Positions 14,333 to 19,347 of a stretch of 23,744 nucleotides of DNA are shown here, one piece after another (position 1 is the first letter of the stretch; every line of letters starts with the position of its first letter). Both the position numbers and the translations under genes were made by a program. Below the pieces are notes generated by a model, which was given only the letters and a program-made list of their open reading frames with translations, did not search any database and had not been told where the DNA came from. The stretch lies in contig DAINRO010000037.1 of assembly GCA_036741795.1 (NCBI GenBank), forward strand, positions 1-23,744. Direction: 5' to 3'. Source of the stretch: DATKKM01 sp036741795 (lineage in GTDB: Bacteria; Chloroflexota; Dehalococcoidia; SM23-28-2; RBG-16-64-32).

Positions 14333-15155
14333 GCCCCATCCCTGTTGATTCCGCCAGCCGATTGAGAGTCGGCCGCAGAATCATCGTGTATGTTTCCTCG
14401 ATGGCCGTCTCCCGGTGCTCCCGCTGAGCCTGCAGACGGTCGGGGTCCAGCACCACTGCCATGAACGCCTTCTTGCTGGGAAACGCGTTGAAACGTGCCT
14501 GGTCCCAGGACCTCCCGTCTCCAACTATAGTCCCCTCCACCGTGAACCAACCATCAAGGCGGACACCGTGCGGCACGGCGATCTTGCCGGCGTGATCCGT
14601 GTAACTCGTCATCTCGCCGATGCTCCCCGCAGTCCCCTTGAATTTCAGAACGTGGATTACCACGACCGATCCATCCTCATCCGTCGGCGGGTGCGGCACG
14701 TCCGCCCAGGCTGGCGCATCCACCGGCAATTCCGGCAGGCCCATCGGCTGGCACGCCATGACGATCGTCTGCTCCATCCCCGCATCCTTGTGGACGTGCT
14801 TTTCCTTGAAATCCGCACGCGACTGCATTTCAACGAATGCGCGCCTGCTCGGGTATTTCACGATAGCCACGCGGTCCCACTTCGGCTCGTCGCCCAATAG
14901 CTGCGCGTCCACGTCTGCGACAAATACGATCTGGGCGCCGATCGCACGCAAGCTTTCGCGTGGCGTGTACCGGTCGTCAGCCTCCCGGCCGGTGATCTGC
15001 CCTCCTCCACCGTCGGCGTAATCCGCCCTGTCACGGTACTTCATCAGGTTTACGGCCCAGAATGGTCCGTCCTCTTCCGGCGGCAGCCGCAGCCAGGACT
15101 TCAGAAGTTCCGTGTTCACCTGCCCGTATCGCACTGTCTTTGTGGGTTCGGTCAT
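14319..15155 (-). CDS. Tandem DUF1330-like (dimeric alpha/beta-barrel) protein
   Basis: This 278-residue protein is built from two related halves. Half one (about 30-140) runs FWAVNLMKYRD ... WDRVAIVKYPSRRAFVEMQ ... GMEQTIVMACQP. Half two (about 165-265) runs VVVIHVLKFKG ... WDQARFNAFPSKKAFMAVV ... IEETYTMILRP. Both follow the DUF1330/ABM-like ferredoxin-type barrel plan, in which two domains normally pair as a dimer; here one chain could form the whole barrel pair. Function is unknown; homologous folds include small oxygenases, isomerases and dehalogenase-like stress proteins. ATG 15155 has AGGAGG about six bases upstream. It is the first gene after TetR-2, and a TetR-2-type operator sits in its promoter, making it the lead gene of the probable operon. 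Confidence 0.8.
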   Translation of the reverse strand: MTEPTKTVRYGQVNTELLKSWLRLPPEEDGPFWAVNLMKYRDRADYADGGGGQITGREADDRYTPRESLRAIGAQIVFVADVDAQLLGDEPKWDRVAIVKYPSRRAFVEMQSRADFKEKHVHKDAGMEQTIVMACQPMGLPELPVDAPAWADVPHPPTDEDGSVVVIHVLKFKGTAGSIGEMTSYTDHAGKIAVPHGVRLDGWFTVEGTIVGDGRSWDQARFNAFPSKKAFMAVVLDPDRLQAQREHRETAIEETYTMILRPTLNRLAESTGMGHARG

Positions 15156-15178
15156 GGACTACCTCCTGCGTTCGCCAA

Positions 15179-15208
15179 ACGATATGTTATTGGCACTGTT
15201 AGTGTTAA
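15179..15208 (-). promoter_or_regulatory. Probable promoter of the dehalogenase operon
   Basis: Minus strand: TTAACA (15208-15203), an 18-base spacer and TATCGT (15184-15179), the latter only four of six. The predicted start near 15172 leaves a short leader carrying AGGAGG. The -35 box is embedded in the operator at 15191-15207. Confidence 0.45.
15191..15207. promoter_or_regulatory. TetR-2 operator candidate, operon copy
   Basis: TGGCACT-GTT-AGTGTTA is an imperfect dyad (five of seven pairs). It matches the site upstream of TetR-2 (15836-15852) at 12 of 17 positions, and both continue into AATA. The minus-strand half AGTGCCA is identical in both. It overlaps the -35 box of the operon promoter, as a repressor site should. 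Confidence 0.65.
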
Positions 15209-15212
15209 TAGT

Positions 15213-15818
15213 TTAACCGGGAATAATCCTCTCCAGCCCCTGCCGCATGACTGCAGCCGCCTCCTCGGACGACTTTCCCTGTCGCTCGACCAACAGTTCC
15301 CAGGCCTCAAACGACGTCACGATGTCCGCGGTGGCTACGCTCCTTGCCCGTGACACTGGGTCCAGCTCGCGCAAATCGGCCTCGAAATGCCCTTCCAGTT
15401 GCCCCCGCAGCAGGGCGCCGTCCGCCCTGATCTGCTCCGCCAACACCGGTTGCAGCGGCGCCCGCATCCTCGCCACACGCGCGACCGGCGCAATCGCCTG
15501 GTACAAACGCGCCCGATGCCCCACGAAGGCGTCGATGCGCTCCTGGCGACTATCTCCCCCTTCGTCGATCAGGAACAGGTGGCTCACGCGGTCCTTCTGC
15601 CGCGCGATAGCCTCGCGGCACAGATCGTCCAGATCCTCGAAGTACCGGAAAACAGACCGCCGCGACACTCCCGATTGCGCCGCGATCTCGTCAGCACTCG
15701 GCTCCAGGATGCCTGCGCCGTACAGATCCAACATTGCATCGACCACCGCCTCACGGTTCCGCTCGCGCCCGGCCGTCCGCCCGTCCAGGGCGGCTCCCGC
15801 ACGCCCCCGTGATTCCAT
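15213..15818 (-). CDS. TetR-family transcriptional regulator (TetR-2)
   Basis: This 201-residue repressor has an N-terminal helix-turn-helix read as EAVVDAMLDLYGAGILEPSADEIAAQSGVSRRSVFRYFEDLDDLCREAI, with the recognition helix SGVSRRSVFRYF. The C-terminal helical domain is unlike that of TetR-1, so it should sense a different ligand. No ribosome site precedes the ATG. Instead a -35/-10 pair ends six bases before it, so a leaderless message is likely. Near-matching partial palindromes lie upstream of its own gene (15836-15852) and in front of the next gene (15191-15207), so it probably represses itself and the dehalogenase operon. Family is secure; targets are inferred. Confidence 0.92.
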   Translation of the reverse strand: MESRGRAGAALDGRTAGRERNREAVVDAMLDLYGAGILEPSADEIAAQSGVSRRSVFRYFEDLDDLCREAIARQKDRVSHLFLIDEGGDSRQERIDAFVGHRARLYQAIAPVARVARMRAPLQPVLAEQIRADGALLRGQLEGHFEADLRELDPVSRARSVATADIVTSFEAWELLVERQGKSSEEAAAVMRQGLERIIPG

Positions 15819-15824
15819 GCCTAC

Positions 15825-15853
15825 ATGATCCCGACTGGCACTCCTGGTGTCAA
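15825..15853 (-). promoter_or_regulatory. Leaderless promoter of TetR-2
   Basis: Minus strand: a perfect TTGACA (15853-15848), a 17-base spacer and GATCAT (15830-15825), then six bases to the ATG at 15818. The predicted first transcribed base is the A of the start codon. Confidence 0.55.
15836..15852. promoter_or_regulatory. TetR-2 operator candidate, autoregulatory copy
   Basis: TGGCACT-CCT-GGTGTCA is an imperfect dyad (five of seven pairs) overlapping the -35 box and spacer of the TetR-2 promoter. It is the counterpart of the site at 15191-15207. It also lies upstream of the divergent small membrane protein gene, which could share the control. Confidence 0.65.
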
Positions 15854-15923
15854 TAACCCACCAGCGCCTCTCGATGACCCAGGAACTCTCCCGATGCTAT
15901 GCTGACGCTCGACAAACAGCCGC

Positions 15924-15930
15924 AAAGGAG
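15924..15930 (+). promoter_or_regulatory. Shine-Dalgarno site fixing a TTG start
   Basis: AAAGGAG is followed by six bases and a TTG at 15937. It marks the start of the small membrane protein and argues against the upstream in-frame GTG at 15847 and ATG at 15874. Confidence 0.75.
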
Positions 15931-15936
15931 TCCGAA

Positions 15937-16263
15937 TTGAACTGGAAAGCCATTCTCGTCTGCTTCCTTGTCGTGATTATCATGGCACCCACGGTCGTCC
16001 TCGCAATCTTCGAATCACCGTGGTTTCTATTGCTCCTCTTCGGCCTCCTTCTCATCTTCCCCTTCGTCCTGGCCCCGACTACCGATAAGGTAACCGGCGA
16101 GCAGAGAAGCGCTGGAATGATCGCCCGGATCGCTACCATAGTCGCCCTCGTCTTCGGTGGCTTCGTCCTCGCCGTCGGGCTGCTCGTCGCCCCGGAGTTC
16201 TTCCTGCTGATGCTGCTGGTCTGCGCCCCCCTGCTCTGGCTGGCCTTCCGCCCGGACGCCTGA
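15937..16263 (+). CDS. Small integral membrane protein
   Basis: This is a 108-residue hypothetical membrane protein. It has about four hydrophobic helices: ILVCFLVVIIMAPTVVLAIF, WFLLLLFGLLLIFPFVLA, IATIVALVFGGFVLAVGLLV and FFLLMLLVCAPLLWLAF. A short charged loop (PTTDKVTGEQRSAGM) lies between the second and third. The TTG start is chosen for its AAAGGAG ribosome site; the longer in-frame version would begin inside the TetR-2 operator and add a hydrophilic stretch. It is divergent from TetR-2, with 118 bases between them. No family is recognised and no function can be given. Confidence 0.7.
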   Translation: MNWKAILVCFLVVIIMAPTVVLAIFESPWFLLLLFGLLLIFPFVLAPTTDKVTGEQRSAGMIARIATIVALVFGGFVLAVGLLVAPEFFLLMLLVCAPLLWLAFRPDA

Positions 16264-16277
16264 CCGGGACCTGACGA

Positions 16278-17318
16278 TCAGGCGATTGCCGGGATAGACG
16301 CTTCGGCGCGCCCATCCGGAGTCAATTGCAGCGAGTAGAGCACGTCCACGTGGTGATGGTGAAATTCGAACGCCCAGTACAGCGCCACGCCCTTCTCATT
16401 CGACTGATCGACGTATACCGCCACGTGACTTACACCCCGGCTGCTCAAATGCACTAGCCCCTGCGACAGCAGGTACCGGCCAAATCCCCGTCCCTGCACT
16501 TCAGGCGCCGCCCCGATCACGTAAACCTCGCCCACCGCTCCATCGTCGCCACGGTCTTCCACCTTGAGCCAGCAACAACCAACCATCGCTCCGTCCACTT
16601 CAAGCACCAGGAAGTCGTTCGGGTCGAACCAGGGCTGCGACAGGCGCGACTTGAGGTCATCCAGTGTCCAGCGTCCGTTCTCGGGATGCGCCTCGAAAAT
16701 GCGGTTGTTGAGCGCCAGCCAGTCCTCATCATCCGTTCCGGGCTCGAACCGCCGCACCATAGCACCCTCAGGCGGTGGCAGATGCGGAGGCTCTCCGGGG
16801 TGGCGGTGCATGTGCAGCAGCCTGCGCGTCGGCAGCAACCCCAGCGCACCCATAAGTCCCCTGCTCGCCTCGGAATCGTTGTAGGCCCAGACGTCCAGTC
16901 TTCCCGCACCACCGGCTCTCGCCGTCTTCAAAACGCGCTCCAGCAATACTCGGCCCGTCCCCTCTTGCCGAAACTCAGGATGGACCACCAGTTCGCAAGA
17001 CAGTCGCCTGTCGGGGCCGCTGCCGTAGAGGAGTGTGTGCGCGTACCCTACGAGCCGATCACTCTCGTACGCGAGGAACGCCAGCGCCAGGTCATCGCCC
17101 GCTCGTATCCGCAGGAACTTGTGCTCTCCCAGGGGCTCGTGTCCGTCGGCCTCGCCTGCAGCCTCCACCAACTCTTCGAGCTGGTCGACATGCTCGCCTT
17201 CGAGCCGGGAGACGATCTCTACGTGGTGCATATTCTGCCAGCCAGGGTTGGCGGGATTTCGCCACCTGCGCGTGACGACAGTCTTGCCCACGATCTCCGT
17301 TGCATCACTAACCCTCAT
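16278..17318 (-). CDS. Double-GNAT acetyltransferase, mycothiol-synthase-like
   Basis: This is a two-domain acetyltransferase resembling MshD, which acetylates Cys-GlcN-Ins with acetyl-CoA in the last step of mycothiol synthesis. The N-terminal GNAT half has CELVVHPEFRQEGTGRVLLERVL. The C-terminal half has LNNRIFEAHPENGRWTLDDL, QPWFDPNDFLVLEV, GEVYVIGAAPEVQGRGFGRYLLSQGL (acetyl-CoA loop QGRGFG) and HVAVYVDQSNEKGVALYWAFEF, all close to MshD wording. ATG 17318 is used; it has no ribosome site. GTG 17291 (GGAG upstream) and ATG 17231 (which best matches the usual MshD N-terminus) are alternatives. Whether the product is mycothiol or another acetylated thiol or amine is not shown here, as no mshA or mshC is in the window. 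Fold secure, role moderate. Confidence 0.78.
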   Translation of the reverse strand: MRVSDATEIVGKTVVTRRWRNPANPGWQNMHHVEIVSRLEGEHVDQLEELVEAAGEADGHEPLGEHKFLRIRAGDDLALAFLAYESDRLVGYAHTLLYGSGPDRRLSCELVVHPEFRQEGTGRVLLERVLKTARAGGAGRLDVWAYNDSEASRGLMGALGLLPTRRLLHMHRHPGEPPHLPPPEGAMVRRFEPGTDDEDWLALNNRIFEAHPENGRWTLDDLKSRLSQPWFDPNDFLVLEVDGAMVGCCWLKVEDRGDDGAVGEVYVIGAAPEVQGRGFGRYLLSQGLVHLSSRGVSHVAVYVDQSNEKGVALYWAFEFHHHHVDVLYSLQLTPDGRAEASIPAIA

Positions 17319-17414
17319 TGTAAGTTCACGTTCATTCGGCGCACAGCAAGCACGCTTCGCCGTCGAAACTAGGACGCATCCCCCGCCAACCTTTGTTACC
17401 GTGAATGGTGCAGA

Positions 17415-17445
17415 GTGAAGAGAGGTGAAATGGACCACTCTTCAC
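17415..17445. promoter_or_regulatory. Inverted repeat in the alpha/beta hydrolase promoter
   Basis: Perfect 8-bp arms, GTGAAGAG (17415-17422) and CTCTTCAC (17438-17445), with a 15-base spacer. Two further GTGAA words lie at 17401 and 17425. The repeat covers the -35 and spacer of the predicted hydrolase promoter, so it looks like an operator for an unknown regulator. Confidence 0.5.
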
Positions 17446-17452
17446 ATATCAT
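17425..17452 (+). promoter_or_regulatory. Probable promoter of the alpha/beta hydrolase
   Basis: GTGAAA (17425-17430, four of six), a 16-base spacer, then TATCAT (17447-17452, five of six). The expected start near 17460 leaves a leader of about 30 bases. Confidence 0.4.
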
Positions 17453-17490
17453 CCCCATAACAGCCCGGGAGAACCCCTAGAAAGAAACCC

Positions 17491-18438
17491 ATGCCTCTTC
17501 TAATCGTCGCAATCATCGCGCTCATTGCCGGCATACTTTCGCTCCGCTGGCTCGCGAAAAGTCGTGAGGACACGACATGGGCTGACGCGCCACGCCCCGG
17601 CAAGGTCGTCACCCTCGACGGCGTCTCTCTCCACTATGTCGAAGCGGGCAACCGGAACAACCCCGCCATCGTCATGATCCATGGCTTCGGCGGCCACACC
17701 TTCAGCTACAGGTACCAACTCAAGGACCTCTCCCGTGACTTCTATGCCGTCGCCATCGACCTCAAGGGCTTCGGATTCAGCGACCGCCAGCCGGAAGGCG
17801 ACTACTCGCTCACCGAGCAGGCCCGGCTCGTGCTCGGGGCGATGGATGCCCTCAAGATCGATCGCGCCACGCTCATCGGCCACTCCATGGGTGGCGAAGT
17901 CGTCATGCGGATCGCAGCGTCCGCCCCGCAACGGGTCGAGCGTGTCGTACTCGCCGCCAGCGTCTCCGGCCAGCGCATCCCGTTCGCTCCTCGCCCCCGC
18001 TTCATCCGGCCGTTCATGCCCGGACTGGCGCGTCTCATGATGGTCAGGAATTTCGGCAAAAAGATGTTCTACGATCCGTCTACTGTGGACGCGGAGAGCA
18101 TCCGCGCCAACTACCTTGCGGCCGCACGCATCAGGGGTTCAATGGACACCATCTGGAACATGTGGACCGATGTCCCAAAAGACAAGCCCATCGAGTACTC
18201 CCGCATCACCCAGCCCGTCCTCATCCTCGCCGCCGAAAAAGAGCGTGTGATCCCCATCTACACCCGCGTTTTGGCCCACCTCCGCAAGAACATCCCTCAC
18301 GCCGAAGTCGTCACAGTCGAACGCACCGGCCACCTCATGCTGGAGGAACAGCCCGAAGCGGCCAATGCCCTGATTCGCCGCTTCCTCGGTTTCGAGCAAC
18401 AACGCATCGAACCGATCGTCTCCGTCTCAACCGGATAG
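17491..18438 (+). CDS. Membrane-anchored alpha/beta-fold hydrolase
   Basis: This is a serine hydrolase of 315 residues, probably an esterase or epoxide-hydrolase relative. An N-terminal hydrophobic helix (LLIVAIIALIAGILSLRWL) with a following basic residue suggests an uncleaved membrane anchor. The fold then shows the oxyanion HGFGGHTFSYR (64-74), AIDLKGFGFSDR (88-99), the nucleophile elbow IGHSMGGEV with Ser132, and the catalytic His281 in RTGHLMLEEQP. The acid position, usually Asp in GxxDxxxP-type strands, reads EKERVIP, so Glu251 appears to replace Asp. A weak purine run precedes ATG 17491. The gene is divergent from the MshD-like gene, with an inverted repeat in the shared region. The substrate is unknown. 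Confidence 0.88.
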   Translation: MPLLIVAIIALIAGILSLRWLAKSREDTTWADAPRPGKVVTLDGVSLHYVEAGNRNNPAIVMIHGFGGHTFSYRYQLKDLSRDFYAVAIDLKGFGFSDRQPEGDYSLTEQARLVLGAMDALKIDRATLIGHSMGGEVVMRIAASAPQRVERVVLAASVSGQRIPFAPRPRFIRPFMPGLARLMMVRNFGKKMFYDPSTVDAESIRANYLAAARIRGSMDTIWNMWTDVPKDKPIEYSRITQPVLILAAEKERVIPIYTRVLAHLRKNIPHAEVVTVERTGHLMLEEQPEAANALIRRFLGFEQQRIEPIVSVSTG

Positions 18439-18476
18439 CTCAGCCGCAGGCCACCGCGCAATTGCAGCCCTGGCGT

Positions 18477-18517
18477 GTAGCTGCAGACCCGGCGTAGCTG
18501 CAGACCTCCGGGTCTGC
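18477..18517. repeat. Short intergenic repeat with hairpin
   Basis: GTAGCTGCAGACC occurs twice, 17 bases apart (18477-18489 and 18494-18506). The second copy forms a stem with GGTCTGC (18500-18506 with 18511-18517) around TCCG. It lies between convergent genes; no T-run follows on either strand, so a terminator role is doubtful. It looks like a dispersed palindromic element. Confidence 0.5.
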
Positions 18518-18520
18518 CAT

Positions 18521-19147
18521 TCACTCCCCCGCGCTAGCCTCCGCCACCGCCGGCTCCCCGCTGGATCCCGAACGCTGGAACTGCGAATCAGTGAACAGGA
18601 TCATGGCCACCACTGTAATCGCGCCCGCGATCATCAGCGCGCGCGGCAGCGAAGTTGGTTCCCTTCCCTGGTAGAACCTCAGTCCCGCGAGTGCCACGGC
18701 CATCACCATCAGCCCAACATGGGAAAGGAAGACTCCACCGGTCAGGTCACCGCCCAGGTGGAACATTCCGATCTCAACCGCAGCGAATATTAGGCCCAGG
18801 ATGATCAGCCCATCGGCGTAGCCACGGGTCATCACACCGTCACGATGCCTCGCCTCCGCCCAGCCTCCCAGCGCCAGTGGCATTCCCATCGCGAAGTGAG
18901 CGATCCGTGCGCTCGGTTCGATTAGTGTGACTGCCAACATTCCCGCGCCCATCATCACGAGCACAACCGGGAATATCATCGACCGCAGTTTGCTCTCGTG
19001 CCACACACCCCCGGCCAGCCCCTCTACGGCCAGCAACGCCCCCAGCAGCAGGAACCCCGCACCGAACACGTGGTGCGACTCCGCGGGCTTGATCATCCAC
19101 TCGTGCTCCACCGAGATATGGAGCAGCGGCAGGGCGTCCGGCAACAT
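18521..19147 (-). CDS. Polytopic membrane protein of unknown function
   Basis: This is a 208-residue hypothetical membrane protein with about six hydrophobic helices, for example VFGAGFLLLGALLAVEGLAG, MIFPVVLVMMGAGMLAVTLI, GLIILGLIFAAVEIGMF, VFLSHVGLMVMAVALAGL and ALMIAGAITVVAMILF. Histidines cluster near the N-terminus and in loops (ISVEHEW, ESHHVFG, HRDG), which might bind metal, though this is not a known motif to me. A polar Ser/Glu tail ends the protein. ATG 19147 has AAGGAGGA about eight bases upstream. It is a single gene, convergent with the alpha/beta hydrolase and divergent from lhr. No family is recognised. Confidence 0.75.
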   Translation of the reverse strand: MLPDALPLLHISVEHEWMIKPAESHHVFGAGFLLLGALLAVEGLAGGVWHESKLRSMIFPVVLVMMGAGMLAVTLIEPSARIAHFAMGMPLALGGWAEARHRDGVMTRGYADGLIILGLIFAAVEIGMFHLGGDLTGGVFLSHVGLMVMAVALAGLRFYQGREPTSLPRALMIAGAITVVAMILFTDSQFQRSGSSGEPAVAEASAGE

Positions 19148-19183
19148 GTCTACTGTCCTCCTTCTTAGAACAGTGGGGGCTAC

Positions 19184-19211
19184 ATTCTATATCAAAATCG
19201 CGCCATTTGAA
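19184..19211 (-). promoter_or_regulatory. Possible promoter of the polytopic membrane protein
   Basis: Minus strand: TTCAAA (19211-19206, four of six), a 16-base spacer, then TAGAAT (19189-19184, five of six). This leaves a leader of about 30 bases with an AAGGAGG ribosome site. Confidence 0.4.
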
Positions 19212-19248
19212 CCCCGGAGGTCAACGTCCCGCCTGACCTCGGTCCAGA

Positions 19249-19268
19249 CCCTCCGTGGCCCTCCGTGG
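19249..19268. repeat. Two tandem copies of a 10-bp unit
   Basis: CCCTCCGTGG is repeated perfectly end to end in the 200-base gap between the divergent membrane protein and lhr. No function is apparent. Confidence 0.6.
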
Positions 19269-19347
19269 CAATCTGCTTAATCTGTGAATCGTGAACGCTG
19301 CCACCACTGACTCCCTATTGGCATGTCGGCCGCGATAAACTCGACCC

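Noticed and set aside
15847..15936. N-terminal extension of the small membrane protein from GTG 15847
   Set aside because: It begins inside the TetR-2 operator and has no ribosome site, while TTG 15937 has AAAGGAG six bases upstream.
5733..17318. A complete mycothiol biosynthesis cluster
   Set aside because: No glycosyltransferase (mshA) or cysteine ligase (mshC) gene is present, and the two related genes are over 9 kb apart; kept only as a weak hypothesis.
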